Shown piece by piece: positions 27,517 through 38,400 of a DNA stretch of 64,000 nucleotides (within the stretch, counting starts at the first letter, position 1; each line of letters opens with the position of its first letter). Both the position numbers and the translations under genes were made by a program. Where the stretch lies: positions 1-64,000 of the forward strand of contig CANGYR010000002.1 of NCBI GenBank assembly GCA_947458275.1, written 5' to 3'. The DNA comes from Chitinophagaceae bacterium. GTDB taxonomy: Bacteria; Bacteroidota; Bacteroidia; Chitinophagales; Chitinophagaceae. The notes under the pieces are model-generated. The model was not told where the DNA came from, did not search any database, and saw only the letters and a program-made list of their open reading frames with translations.

Positions 27517-27861
27517 TTATAGAGACCTGATGAGGCCTGTAATGATTTTTGAAATTTCCTCAGTCTGAATAAATAGTTTCTCGAAATCTTTTTCGGAAAT
27601 TTTATTCAGCTCCTTAGCTAAAATAAGCATAGAACGAACCTCGCCACAAGAACCCTTGGCTATATATAGAAAATAGGCAAACTCCTTATTCCCTTTTCTT
27701 TCAAACCCCTCAGCGATATTATTCATTACAGAAACAGATGCTCGTTGTATCTGATCCTTAAAGCCAAAATCTTTACTGTTTTCAAATAGACTATAAATTT
27801 GAACTGTAATACCTTTTGCTTTCTGCCAGGCAATAATATCCTCAAATCTTTCTATACGCAT
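27517..27861 (-). CDS. four-helix-bundle protein (S23/IVP family)
   Basis: 114 residues of the family found inside 23S rRNA intervening sequences and as Avd in diversity-generating retroelements. Recognisable segments are FEDIIAWQKAK at the start, QIQRASVSVMNNIAEGFERKGNKEF in the middle (R-A-x2-S-x3-N-IAEG core), and SCGEVRSML. No rRNA or reverse transcriptase is near, so this is a stand-alone copy. It is flanked by inverted AAAGTATAAAG arrays that start at its stop codon and just before its start, as if the gene and its flanks form one unit. Confidence 0.88.
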   Translation of the reverse strand: MRIERFEDIIAWQKAKGITVQIYSLFENSKDFGFKDQIQRASVSVMNNIAEGFERKGNKEFAYFLYIAKGSCGEVRSMLILAKELNKISEKDFEKLFIQTEEISKIITGLIRSL

Positions 27862-27899
27862 ACTTTGAACTTTATACTTTATACTTTCTACTTTATTTG
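27862..27899. repeat. AAAGTATAAAG heptamer array, right of the IVP gene
   Basis: The inverse of 27478-27516 (CTTTATACTTTATACTTT and so on), beginning directly upstream of the IVP gene start. With the left array it forms inverted repeats of about 38 bp around the gene. Confidence 0.9.
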
Positions 27900-27902
27900 A
27901 AC

Positions 27903-27934
27903 AAAAACGCCCTCCAACTTAGTTGAGAGGGCGT
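27903..27934 (-). terminator. terminator of dnaK
   Basis: The minus strand has an 8-bp stem ACGCCCTC/GAGGGCGT extended by CAAC/GTTG, then TTTTTG. It lies 19 bp after the dnaK stop. Confidence 0.88.
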
Positions 27935-27952
27935 TCGTGATTTTATTACTTA

Positions 27953-29857
27953 CTATTTAACTTCTTCAAACTCGGCATCGGTAACATTTTCCGATCCCTG
28001 GGCCTGTGAACCACCTGCTGCTTCAGCACCTGCTCCCGGTTGAGCACCTGCTTCCTGAGTGGCTTTATACATCTCCTCACTGGCAGCTGTCCATGCTGTA
28101 TTTAGCTCATTCACTGCCGCATCGATTTGTCCGAGATCCTGAGATTTATGGGCTTCTTTCAGTTTGGCCAGTGCCGCTTCAATGATCGCTTTTTTATCAG
28201 CCGAAATTTTCTCACCGTACTCTTTCAGTTGCTTATCACTTTGGAAAATCAGACTGTCCGCCTCATTGATTTTGTCCACTTTCTCTTTCTCCGCTTTATC
28301 TGCCGCTTCATTGGCTTTAGCTTCGTTCTTCATTTTTTCAATCTCTTCTTTGCTCAAACCACTGCCGGCTTCGATGCGGATTTTCTGCTCTTTACCAGTT
28401 CCTTTATCTTTAGCACTAACGTGCAGTATACCATTAGCATCTATGTCGAAAGTAACTTCTACCTGAGGTACTCCTCTTGGTGCAGGTGGAATTCCGTCGA
28501 GGTTGAACATACCCAGACTCTTGTTTTGATTGGACATTGGCCTTTCGCCCTGTAATACATGGATTTGAACTCCGGGCTGGTTGTCGCTGGCTGTACTGAA
28601 TACTTCTGATTTTCTTGTAGGAATAGTAGTGTTGCTTTCAATCAATCTTGTCATCACTCCTCCCATGGTTTCGATACCCAGACTAAGTGGAGTAACGTCC
28701 AACAAGAGAACGTCTTTTACATCTCCTGACAACACGGCACCCTGAATACCGGCACCGATGGCTACCACTTCATCAGGGTTCACGCCTTTATTGGGTTTTT
28801 TACCGAAAAATTTCTCTACAATTTCCTGCACTTTTGGAATACGGCTGCTACCTCCCACCAGAATCACCTCGTCAATTTGAGAAGTGCTGATACCGGCATC
28901 TTTCAATGCTGCTTCGCAGGGTTTCAGACAGCGCTCAAAAAGATTGTCTGCAAGTGCTTCAAATTTAGCGCGGGTAAGTTTTTTCACTAAGTGCTTGGGC
29001 ACACCGTCAACTGCAGTGATATAAGGAAGATTAATTTCTGTCTCAGATGAAGAAGACAACTCTACTTTCGCTTTTTCAGAAGCCTCTTTCAAACGCTGTA
29101 AAGCCATTGGATCTTTGCGAAGATCGATGGCTTCGTCTGACTTGAACTCATCTGCCAACCAGTCCATGATTATTTTATCAAAATCATCCCCACCGAGATG
29201 CGTATCTCCGTTGGTAGATTTCACTTCAAACACACCGTCACCCAGCTCCAGAACGGACACATCGAAGGTACCACCACCCAAATCGAATACCACGATTTTC
29301 TGGTCTTTTCCTTTTTTATCCAGACCGTATGCCAGAGCGGCAGCGGTAGGTTCGTTTACAATACGGCGTACATTCAGACCTGCAATTTCGCCGGCCTCTT
29401 TGGTAGCCTGACGCTGTGCGTCGTTGAAGTAAGCGGGCACCGTGATTACTGCTTCGCTGACTTCCTGACCGAGATAGTCTTCTGCCGTTTTTTTCATTTT
29501 CTGCAATACCATTGCGCTGATTTCCTGAGGAGTATATAATCTTCCATCAATATCAATTCTAACGGTATTGTTATCGCCTTTAACCACTTTATAGCTCCAG
29601 TGAGAGCTTTCTTCTGTGACCTCATCGAATCTGCGGCCCATAAAGCGTTTAACACTGGAAATGGTATTTTGCGGGTTAGTGATTGCCTGACGTTTTGCAG
29701 GATCGCCCACCTTACGTTCTCCATTTTTTAAAAAAGCAACTACCGAAGGGGTTGTACGTCTTCCTTCGTCATTTGCAATAACCACGGGCTCATTCCCTTC
29801 CATTACGGAAACGCAGCTATTGGTTGTTCCTAAGTCAATGCCTATAATTTTTCCCAT
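27953..29857 (-). CDS. dnaK: molecular chaperone DnaK (Hsp70)
   Basis: 634 residues. The nucleotide-binding domain starts [15 protein letters not shown], with the phosphate loop [13 protein letters not shown] and the adenosine motif [13 protein letters not shown]. The [14 protein letters not shown] linker leads to the substrate-binding domain and the helical lid. The Gly/Ala-rich tail ends DAEFEEVK, close to the EEVD/EEVK-like ends of bacterial DnaK. grpE and dnaJ are not adjacent. No CIRCE inverted repeat was seen upstream. Confidence 0.98.
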   Translation of the reverse strand: MGKIIGIDLGTTNSCVSVMEGNEPVVIANDEGRRTTPSVVAFLKNGERKVGDPAKRQAITNPQNTISSVKRFMGRRFDEVTEESSHWSYKVVKGDNNTVRIDIDGRLYTPQEISAMVLQKMKKTAEDYLGQEVSEAVITVPAYFNDAQRQATKEAGEIAGLNVRRIVNEPTAAALAYGLDKKGKDQKIVVFDLGGGTFDVSVLELGDGVFEVKSTNGDTHLGGDDFDKIIMDWLADEFKSDEAIDLRKDPMALQRLKEASEKAKVELSSSSETEINLPYITAVDGVPKHLVKKLTRAKFEALADNLFERCLKPCEAALKDAGISTSQIDEVILVGGSSRIPKVQEIVEKFFGKKPNKGVNPDEVVAIGAGIQGAVLSGDVKDVLLLDVTPLSLGIETMGGVMTRLIESNTTIPTRKSEVFSTASDNQPGVQIHVLQGERPMSNQNKSLGMFNLDGIPPAPRGVPQVEVTFDIDANGILHVSAKDKGTGKEQKIRIEAGSGLSKEEIEKMKNEAKANEAADKAEKEKVDKINEADSLIFQSDKQLKEYGEKISADKKAIIEAALAKLKEAHKSQDLGQIDAAVNELNTAWTAASEEMYKATQEAGAQPGAGAEAAGGSQAQGSENVTDAEFEEVK

Positions 29858-29964
29858 CTTTTTTGGTTTTAAAGATTAATTTCCATTAGATAGTCAATCA
29901 TTATGCCACAGCCCGAGAGGGTGAAAAAATGGCAGAAAACTGCTGAATTAGGGGAAAATATGAC

Positions 29965-30156
29965 AATTTGTGGATTTGGAGATGAGGAGATGAGGAGATT
30001 TGGAGATGGAGTATGGATTTAAGGGTTTAAAACGCTGCGCTGGTTTAACGGTTTAACGGTTGTATTTTTAATTGTCAATTCGTCAAATCGTCGAATTGTC
30101 AAATCTCCACATCTCCAAATCTCCAAATTTTCACATCTTCTCATTGCCCTAAACTC
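29965..30156. repeat. compound repeat with inverted ATCTCC/GGAGAT arms
   Basis: Left arm: GATTTGGAGATGAGGAG-type words (29970-30012). Centre: GTTTAAAACGCTGCGCTGG and GGTTTAACGGTTGTA (30021-30065), the core shared with the elements at 45.1, 46.2 and 47.2 kb. Right arm: CGTCAAATCG and CCACATCTCCAAATCTCC words (30070-30145), which can pair with the left arm. Then CTAAACTCCTAATCC words run into the 3' end of the exosortase-partner gene and supply its last codons and stop. With the dnaK upstream region this fills the spacer 29858-30156. Confidence 0.85.
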
Positions 30157-30483
30157 CTAATCCTCTAAACTCCTAAACTGAGAATAATAGTATCCAAGCA
30201 ACAATATCAACAACCCTACATTAGTGACCGAGGTTACGAGCATCGTGTGGAGCATGAAGGCCATTATAATAAAAACAACAATCCAGGAGTATGGGAACTG
30301 CCAGCGACGCATGATAATGGACAACAGCAGAACTTGTAAGGACGCAATCCCCCAACCCATTATTTTTTCTCCGTATCCCTGAAATCCTTGCCAGCTGCGG
30401 AATACGTTGAGTGCTTTCACACCGTACAGCAATATCCAGAGATACAAGTCTTTCTCTACTTTTTTAAAGAGATCTTTAACCAT
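30157..30483 (-). CDS. exosortase-associated membrane protein (putative)
   Basis: 108 residues with three to four hydrophobic helices (about 12-28, 42-60, 66-82, 86-100). It starts inside the end of the exosortase gene (28-bp overlap), so the two are almost certainly co-translated. I know of partner membrane proteins next to exosortases in Bacteroidetes, but I cannot name the subfamily with certainty. The last residues (SQFRSLED) and the TAG stop are encoded by a TTTAGGAGTTTAGAGGATTAG-like word array at the spacer edge, so the native C-terminus may have been altered. Confidence 0.65.
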   Translation of the reverse strand: MVKDLFKKVEKDLYLWILLYGVKALNVFRSWQGFQGYGEKIMGWGIASLQVLLLSIIMRRWQFPYSWIVVFIIMAFMLHTMLVTSVTNVGLLILLLGYYYSQFRSLED

Positions 30484-30998
30484 ACGATGAAGATTACGAG
30501 CAAGCTCACATGCGTGATGAGATTAACTGCGATTTTTAAGTACTTGAAATACTGCGAATAGTCGTTTCCGTTAGTAATAGCCAGCAGTCCTACTCTGGCC
30601 ACATTGCAGCAATACAACAACAACAGCGCCAGCGGAATATACCATAGTTTCTTCAGCACCGGTCCGGGAAAAGCCAGCAGCAGACTGAGCAGTAGGAGCA
30701 GATTAGGAAATCCGTTGCAATCCGGAATGATCAGTACGCGCCCCACTCCATTGGTAGAGATGGTATAACCAACTGCATGCGTGGCGTTTGTCATGCTCGC
30801 GTTTATATTAAAAATCGATAAAAAAGATACCACATGACGGGAATACATTGTCGTGAACGGATCCACATGTCCGGGACCCTGTTGCGCATAAGGCGCCAGG
30901 TAAAAATGCTGGTACAAATAATCCACGCCGAAGTAAGTCACGGTGACGATGAGGAGGAATCGTACTATTGGCCAGGTATCATTTTTCGAAGAGATCAT
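30456..30998 (-). CDS. exosortase/archaeosortase family protein (Xrt)
   Basis: 180 residues, multi-pass membrane cysteine protease/transpeptidase. The three family residues are in place: Cys in IPDCNGFPN (about 97), Arg in CNVARVGLL (about 135) and His in NLITHVSLL (about 164). The AFPGP..KLWYIPL segment between them is typical of Bacteroidetes exosortases. Such enzymes recognise a short C-terminal tripartite sorting signal and process the substrate at the inner membrane. A candidate substrate (32141-32404) lies about 1.1 kb upstream on the same strand, across a HEPN/MNT insertion. Confidence 0.88.
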   Translation of the reverse strand: MISSKNDTWPIVRFLLIVTVTYFGVDYLYQHFYLAPYAQQGPGHVDPFTTMYSRHVVSFLSIFNINASMTNATHAVGYTISTNGVGRVLIIPDCNGFPNLLLLLSLLLAFPGPVLKKLWYIPLALLLLYCCNVARVGLLAITNGNDYSQYFKYLKIAVNLITHVSLLVIFIVWLKISLKK

Positions 30999-31008
30999 TG
31001 AACATGTT

Positions 31009-31126
31009 TGGGGTTTGGTTGCGCTTCGCGCGTTTGGGGTTAACGTTTAACGTTAAAATAACTTTGGACGTTGAACCTTGAACGATTACTATCTTCACAT
31101 CGTCGAATTGCCGAATTATCAAATTA
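31009..31126. repeat. word-repeat spacer left of mntA, including direct repeat copy 1
   Basis: TTTGGGGTTTGG words and a GCGCTTCGCGC mini-hairpin precede the 50-bp direct repeat 31055-31104. That is followed by GTCGAATTGCCGAATTATC words running into the mntA stop codon at 31127. Confidence 0.85.
31055..31104. repeat. 50-bp perfect direct repeat, copy 1
   Basis: Identical base for base to 31967-32016, same orientation, 912 bp apart. It contains TTTGGACGTTGAACCTTGAA and ends CACATCGTC. The pair brackets the MNT and HEPN genes exactly. Confidence 0.97.
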
Positions 31127-31435
31127 TCAAAAATTTATTTCAATACCTGTTTTTTTAATTTCATAGGCGAAGGGATTATTGGTATTAAAATCTTTTGTAT
31201 TGATGGGATGAGGCTCTATTCTGAGATCTACTTTCCTCCTAAGCTTCATTAACTGAGTTTGTACAGAAAAAAAATCGGACATATTATCCAGAACTACTGC
31301 AATATCAATGTCACTTTCTTCTTTTTGCACTCCCTTGGAAAATGATCCGAAAAGATATACTTCCTTGACACCAAAATCTTGCGGTATCAACAGTACATAA
31401 TTTTTTATTTTCTCTATAATTGATTGATCAACCAT
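31127..31435 (-). CDS. MNT-type nucleotidyltransferase (antitoxin-like)
   Basis: 102 residues of the minimal nucleotidyltransferase family. The motif GSFSKG (about 31-36) is followed by EESDIDIAVVL carrying the two metal-binding aspartates, with the third acid in VDLRIEP (about 71). It overlaps the upstream HEPN gene by 22 bp. In the known HEPN/MNT (HepT/MntA) systems the MNT protein neutralises the HEPN RNase by adding AMP. All three acids are present, so this copy looks active. Confidence 0.88.
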   Translation of the reverse strand: MVDQSIIEKIKNYVLLIPQDFGVKEVYLFGSFSKGVQKEESDIDIAVVLDNMSDFFSVQTQLMKLRRKVDLRIEPHPINTKDFNTNNPFAYEIKKTGIEINF

Positions 31436-31815
31436 TGTTTTAAAATTTCAATTTTTCCAACCCACATCATTGTAAATTCAGATGTGCAAAGCTTAAAAAA
31501 ATCATTTTTATAATTATCATAACGAGCATTGATATTGAAAGCAGAAATGCTATCCAACCAATCTGCATATTCATCACTTAATTCAACTCCTGATTTTACA
31601 GAAAGCCTCAACAGATCGTGAGTAAAAAAAGCATGCTTTTTATTTTTCTTTACATAATGTGCTTTCAATAATTTTTCCAAAACCAGATGTCCCATGAACA
31701 ACGCCCAACTATTATCCCTCGTTTTTAAGAGATTTTGCATAGTTGAGTGGTTCTGCTCAGCAGATTCTATCCAATATTGAACCACCTTTTCGACATTTTC
31801 AATACCGTCATCCAT
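31414..31815 (-). CDS. HEPN-domain protein (toxin-like)
   Basis: 133 residues from the ATG at 31815; a GTG at 31857 would add 14 residues and cannot be excluded. All-helical HEPN pattern: VEYWIESAEQNH-type start (here VVQYWIESAEQNHS), a GHLVLEKLLKAHYV helix, TFDL-like HDLLRL, and FNINARYDNYKNDF near the C-terminus. The RNase motif R-x4-6-H of canonical HepT toxins is not seen, so this belongs to the ARYP-type HEPN group whose activity is less clear. It forms an overlapping pair with the MNT gene inside the direct repeats. Confidence 0.8.
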   Translation of the reverse strand: MDDGIENVEKVVQYWIESAEQNHSTMQNLLKTRDNSWALFMGHLVLEKLLKAHYVKKNKKHAFFTHDLLRLSVKSGVELSDEYADWLDSISAFNINARYDNYKNDFFKLCTSEFTMMWVGKIEILKQWLINQL

Positions 31816-31889
31816 AAGGTAAATATAATCAATATTGCAATTTAAAAAATACCCCACATTCTTATTGCTTATTTGGCATTGCCGCTGTG

Positions 31890-32140
31890 AGGCGTTTGGA
31901 GTCGACCGCGCTTCGCGGGTTTGGTTGCGCAGAGCGAGGAACGTTCAACGTTTAAAGTTCAACGTGAAAATAACTTTGGACGTTGAACCTTGAACGATTA
32001 CTATCTTCACATCGTCACATTTAAAAAAACGTCCAAAATTCGAAGCGTAAACTTGAATCTTGGACGTTGAATATGCTGAAGTGGTTGAAAAGGTTGAAGA
32101 GGTTCAAGAGGTTGAAAAACTACAAACCAAAAACCACAAA
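31890..32140. repeat. word-repeat spacer between HEPN and PVDGG protein genes
   Basis: CGCGCTTCGCGGG mini-hairpin, GTTCAACG words and the 50-bp direct repeat copy 2 (31967-32016) come first. Then follow four 9-bp units (GGTTGAAAA/GGTTGAAGA/GGTTCAAGA; 32083-32118) and CTACAAA/CCACAAA heptamers (32120-32140) that run into the stop codon of the next minus-strand gene. Confidence 0.88.
31967..32016. repeat. 50-bp perfect direct repeat, copy 2
   Basis: Identical to 31055-31104. Perfect identity in fast-changing spacer DNA suggests a recent event or ongoing conversion. Recombination between the two copies would delete the HEPN/MNT pair and place the exosortase genes next to the PVDGG gene. Confidence 0.97.
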
Positions 32141-32404
32141 CTACAAACTAGAATTTTCCTTCCTCTTCTTATACTGCCTCAATTTCTTCGCTCCATATCC
32201 CGCGCCAACTGCTAGCACAATGGATAATCCGCCATCTACAGGCACTTCTGGAGGGCCCTCAAGACCTGTACCACTTGGTCCTCCTCCTAGTGGTCTTGGT
32301 AATACCAGCTGAGCATTAGACACAAGAGATATGAACATGAACAGAAAGACCATGGTCATATTTAGGAATAAATATTTCATAGATTTGAATAAGCTCGATT
32401 GCAT
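32141..32404 (-). CDS. small secreted protein with PVDGG C-terminal sorting signal
   Basis: 87 residues. Signal peptide at about 9-31 (ends SNAQ), then a short Pro/Gly-rich mature part. The C-terminal tripartite signal follows: P55-V-D-G-G59, a hydrophobic stretch (60-72, LSIVLAVGAGYGA) and a basic tail KKLRQYKKRK. This is the layout of the PID-CTERM type found with Bacteroidetes exosortases. Only about 23 residues would remain between signal peptide and sorting motif. It starts 18 bp after the stop of the 4041-residue T9SS protein, so the two are probably one transcript. It is the best candidate substrate for the exosortase at 30456-30998. Confidence 0.82.
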   Translation of the reverse strand: MQSSLFKSMKYLFLNMTMVFLFMFISLVSNAQLVLPRPLGGGPSGTGLEGPPEVPVDGGLSIVLAVGAGYGAKKLRQYKKRKENSSL

Positions 32405-32422
32405 AAATGTTGTTTATTCTTT

Positions 32423-35400
32423 TTACTGAATAACTACTTTTTCTGTTTGCTTAACCTCATTGTTTGAATACACTGTCAAAATATATTCTCCACCACTGAG
32501 ACGTTTCTTGCCTTTCAACTCCAGCGAGTAGGAAGATGTTCCTTCAGCATGTTGTAACACATTGCTATATACTCTTTGTCCTGATAACGTAGTCAATACT
32601 ACTTGGTATCTGCCGGACTGCTGGTCTTGCAAAAGTAAATTAATTTTTCCATTTGCAATAACATTAGGATAAATGCGTATCTGAGCATCTCTCAGCCACT
32701 GCACTTTGGCAATATTGCTGAATGAAACTTTACCATTTGCCTCCATATTGCGGATGCGGTAGTAGTTCCAGCCGATCAACGGTTGATTATCCATAATGGT
32801 GTAGGCCTGTGCTCCGGTAGCATTAACCACAGCAACACTGTTTACTTTGCTGAAAGCCATGCCGTCGGCACTTCTCTCCACTTCAAAGCTATTGATGCCT
32901 TCCACCTCAGATGCCTCCCACTTCACTTCTACGGCAGCATCTTTCTTCTCGGCATTAAGTTTGGTGAAGCGCACAGGAGCCTGCTGTTGGGTTGGGATAT
33001 CTTTGAACACAATCACAAACCTGTCGGAGCTTCTACCCTGAGCAGCATTGCTTACAGAGAAGGTATAATCTGTGTATCCACCGGTCATATCAATCGGAGT
33101 AGATTTATTGGTTACACGGTCTATCAATGCTGCAGAACCATATTTGGCATCCCAGTTGGTTGTATTGATTCTCATCTTGTAACTGCGGACGCCCAGGTTC
33201 CAGAAGGACAGATGCACTGTATCTTTTTCTGTAGGCAGCGGACGACTCTCAATACTCAGGTAACGGTCGTTGCGAACAATGCTCAGGTTCTCATTAAATG
33301 AATTGAACTTGGTAGCATCATAAGATTCATCAGCAGCTTGTTTATAATTGTTGTTCAATCTCACTGCAACCCCATCAATAATACTGTTGCTGCTTGCCTC
33401 CTGGAGGTTGACATAAATCTTAGCTATTGAACCTTTTATGACCATCGGCGCATAAGGTCTCAATGCGTACCCGTTTGACCCTATCTTATCATTTTCTTCA
33501 ATCACAATTTGCTGAGGAGTTCCATAGCTACCACTCTTCTCAACAAAAAATGCCTGTCCTGATTGTACTTTGAGATAATCAGATACGTCACCGTCACCAC
33601 CTGTCATGGTATAGTTTCCATTGTTATCATCATCGCTTAATGCGCGGAATCCGCCAAAAGCAGTTTGAGTACTCAATGTAGCATCCCATATCCAGAAGTT
33701 ACGGAGAATTTTACCGCTATTAGCCGAATTGTTGTAAACAGCATTCAAATCTATCGGTGACGCATAAGGGTTACCTACTACCTCATATTGCTGGGTAATT
33801 GTGATATTCTGTGAACCAATTTTCAATGCGCCGGTTGGTTTAAGAGTGGTAATGGTTGAGCCAAACCAGGTTTTGGTGCGGTCGCCTCTTACAAAGAGCA
33901 TGTACCCTTGTTTGCCTGGAGCAGCCAAAATGTTGGGTGTATTGGATACTGAATTCCAGTGATTATTTACCGAATCATAGAATCTAATAGATGAGAATGC
34001 TTGATTGCTCAATCCGCTGAACCAGTCAAATCCAGCAGTTTTTGCTGCCGCGCTACTGCTAAATCCGTGACCGGTAATCAAGGTACCTGATCCTGCAGAC
34101 TCACCCAACGGAGCATTTTCATTAGCCCCAACTCCTGCCCATGCATTGCGTATAGTCGTTCCCGTTACCGGTATTGTCAACAATCGCCATGCGCGTTTGC
34201 CACTACCAATGTAGCGTTCTACGGTTACGTTGGAGGCACCAGATAATAAATTACCATTAGTACCTCCTATCGCCCCGATTGCAGCAGTTCCGGCGGCGGT
34301 TGATTTCAATACGACAGAATTGCCGCCAAAATTAGTTGTACCGGAGATGGCGAGTGTTTTGCCCGCAGACACTTCTAGCGTTCCCGCACCTGATAGTGTA
34401 AGTGTACCGGGAGTTGTTACGGCGAAATCCACATCCATAGTGGCAGCATGTGTAATTGAAATCTTGTTGGTAGATACCGGCTCCTGAGGGGCGGGACGCC
34501 ATCCATTACCATTGTTGTATTGCCAGTTTGTACCTGAAGTGAAATTAACAGCACCATTCGTTCTGAAATCGGCAAACTGAATGCTCTGCCATTTAGCATA
34601 TAACGTAGCATTTGATGCACTACTCATGGTATAACTTGCCTCATTTGCATACACTACAGGACCAGTTATGCTGGTAGCCCATCCAGTGAAGACATAACCA
34701 ATGATGGTATATTCGTTAGCAGTTAAATTAGCTGAGGAATTAAATGGTATTGACTGATCAGACATTGTCCCTTCGAGTGTACCTAGACTTCCTGCATTTC
34801 CGTCGAAAGTGATGGTGTAAGTGATCGGTGTCCATTGTGCATACAATGTTTGGTCAGCTGTGATTGTTACTTCACTTTCTGATGTAATCTCTGTACCTGC
34901 GCTACTTGCCGTAAACCATCCGTTGAATGTATAACCGGTACGTGTAGGGGTTGGCAAATCACCATAAGTTGAAGCGTACGTAACGGTTTTCGTAGCCGGT
35001 GTTACTGAACCGCCAGTGTAGTTAGCGCTAAACGTAACAGTAAAGGATGCCCAATTTCCAATCTGGAAAGCTCCATATCCGGTTTCACCGGTAATCACAT
35101 TGGTAGTACTTGTATTTGTTCCTTTTGTAGTGTTATTCCATTCACTGCTATTAAATCTTCTTGTAACGCTATTCACAACGCTGGTAAAGCCTGCATCAGC
35201 TGATGCATTTGTAAAGTCGAATGTACCGGTATAAGCTCCGCCGGTCATCGTTGTTGGTGTTAATGTCCATGTGCGATTAATACTCTTGTTGGGATCAATA
35301 ATTGAACTTGAAATACTAGGATGATCCCCTTGCGAGGTAGATGCAGTAAGTGTACCACCCACTGTGAGATTGGTCGTGTAAGCTACAGTAACAGGTGCAT

Positions 35401-38400
35401 AAGCATTGGCATCTCCAATTTCAAATTTACGGGATGGATTGCCGGTAGTAGGAATGCTGCTGAATGCTAAATTACCATTTACATAAGCTGAAGTGGATGC
35501 TCCTGAAACAGAAGATTCACTCACTGTAATTGTATTTGCATTTGTTCTAAGAATACCATTCAACGTAAGATCTGAAACCGTTCTGGAATCATGAAGGATT
35601 ACACCGGAAGATCCAATTGTTACGCCGGAAGGACCACTGGAAGAAGGCCACTCTGCACTGGTACTTGTTTGTTGGCTGGCACCGTTGTAGACCAACTTAC
35701 CCGATTGACCGTAAACAATAGTACCTGTGCCGGTTATAGTCCCGGAAGTATAGATGAATGCACTGTTGATTGTTAGCGTTACATTTGCATCCACCGTTAG
35801 GGTACCACTTGTAAGGGTAAGACTATCTAAAGTTTGGTTGGAACTGATTTTAAGTGTACCTCCATTGATTATAGCATCGTTTGTAGAAGGAATGGTAGCC
35901 CCACCCGTTCTGTTTAATGTGAGTGTTCCCCCTGTTACAGTTGTAAGGCCAGTATAGGTATTATTGCCTCCCAGAACTAAAGTACCTGCTCCTCTTTTGG
36001 TTAAAATACCATCTGTTGTATTGTTAGCAATAATTCCATTATAAGTTAATGTACCGGAAGTATTAACACTTATAGCAGTTCCGACAGTTTTTCCCAATTG
36101 AATACCCCTATTGGAATTTAATGTATAGTTTGTACCGCTGGATGTAGCCAGTGTTCCACCATCAATGACAATATAGCTTGACTGAACAGAGCCGGGGGCT
36201 GCACCAAAAGCGGCATCAGTATTTCCACGAAGTTCGGCAGCTTTTATACTTATCCTGTTACCTGATGTGGCCAAAGTGTTACTTCCAGTTAGTTCCAAGT
36301 AACCGGAGCCTGAACCCATTACAGATATCGGACCTGCTGCAGAAGTAATGTTGCTAGATATTATAACATTACCTATGCCGTCTATTTGAATAATATTATC
36401 GGTAGAATTAGCAAAAGCCATTCTCATGGTACCTGCGCCATTTTGAAATGTATGGCTTCCTGAAGATTGATTATTTATAACAACATTAGCAGTGCTATTT
36501 AGAATCACCCCAAATAGACTCAATATTCCCGATTGAGAAGTTGAACTATTCCCAATTAATCTATTACTGGTTGCATTGGTTGTATATAAAACACATCCAA
36601 GATAATGATTACCATTTTGTGTATTCATATTAATATTGCTGGTTAGCTGAGTATTGTTATTAAATCTAGCAATTTCAAATTCATAACCAGAGCCTGTAAA
36701 ATATTCTCCGGGGTACGTATTTAAATCCCAGTTAGAGTTTGTTAGCCATGCGCTGGAAGTACCAGTCCAGGTATAGGTCTTATAATTACTAATAGTCTGC
36801 AAACTGCCGTTACCCATTGTTCCTGTCCTATTGGTTGCAGGAGAACTCGTAAATGAATAATCACTTGTAGAAGATGTAAGAGTAATGTTTCTACCCACCG
36901 TTGACGAAACTCTGTAATCAACAGTTATGTAGAGATAGTAAGTGGTACCGACTGTCAAGCCCTCGTTGATGTTGCTTGTAAAAGCAAGTGATTCCCCACT
37001 ACCAGTTGAAGATGACAAACTGTTTCCTATCTGAGTGGCAGTACCGGTAGAGAAGGTACTGTTGGTACTTATCCAAAGCTTGAAACCATTGGCAGCAATG
37101 TCCGAAGAATTGTATGAGCCATCGCTGGATATACTTGAAACTGTAACGCCTGTAAACGTAGTATTATTACCGGTCACATCCAAGTTTGCCTGGTAAATCA
37201 CATTATTAGAGCTGCCAATGAAAGCATTCGCTGATGTGGATGAAGTAGTAAGACTGAAGGCCACACTAGGTGCACCTGGTGTATAATTTAATAAAAGATT
37301 GTTACCTGAAACTGAAATATTGAAGATGCCGCTGCCAATGCTGTTGGTTATACCGGTAGTACTGATGGTATAGCTTGCATTATTAGTGATACCTGATGAA
37401 GTAGTGGCAATGGTCCAGGATGCAGCTGTAGCATAAGAGAAATTAGAGATGGTTCCTGATAATGTAATGTTTACGGTACCACCGGTTGTCAATGAACCGG
37501 TAATGGCAAGCAAATCATTAATGGTGCCTGCACTACCGCTTACATTGCCGATATTAATTACATAGGTGCTACCGCTATTCCAAGTCTGGCTGCCGGTATT
37601 CAGCGTACCAATAGTACTGCTAGTGTTAGGACTTATGGTCCCGGAATTACTCACAGTACCGGCTGCGGTACCCATACCGATTAAACTGGCGCCACTGGAA
37701 ATTGTAACGGCAGAGGAAGAGGAAAGAGTGCCCGTTAGATTAAGTGTCCCGGCACTGACGCTTGTTGTGCCTGTATATGTATTAGTATTAGCTAAAACTA
37801 ATGATCCGGCGCCTGTTTTAGTTAAACTTCCCGCAGCGCCATTATCTGCAATTACACCATTGATTGTAAAGGTTCTTGAAGAAGCTACATCTATGGTTCC
37901 ACCTGAAGTACCCAAACCTAATCCAAGGTTGGCTGACGTTGAGAATGAATTTGTGATAATTGCCAAAGTACCACCGTTTAAAATCACATTGGTAGTCGGA
38001 CTTGCAGGAATAGCACCAAGATTGGCAGCTGCGCTGATTGTTAATGTGCCTTGAGTCACCGTAGTACCGCCGGAGTAAGTGTTTGTATTACTTAATGTAA
38101 GTCCGCCCGGGCCATTCTTTGTGAAGAAACCGGCACCACCATTATCTGCAATGATACCTGCAACAGTAAGAGTAGTTCCTGATGCGGTATTAAAGACACC
38201 TCCATTTGATGTAATACCTACACCCCTGTTTGCTGCAATGCTAAATGATGTTGCACTTTGAAGTACTCCTCCATCAAGCACTAAATTGTTAACAGTGGCA
38301 GATGCAGGTGAACTTCCCAAGTCTGTATTTTTATTGACTTGAAGTATACCTTCACTAATTGTAGTCCCCCCCGACCATGTATGGTTGGTAGCATTTGTCG

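Noticed and set aside
29858-29965. CIRCE or sigma-54-like site upstream of dnaK
   Set aside because: No TTAGCACTC inverted repeat is present, and the TGGCAT...TTGA stretch misses the invariant GC of a -12 element.
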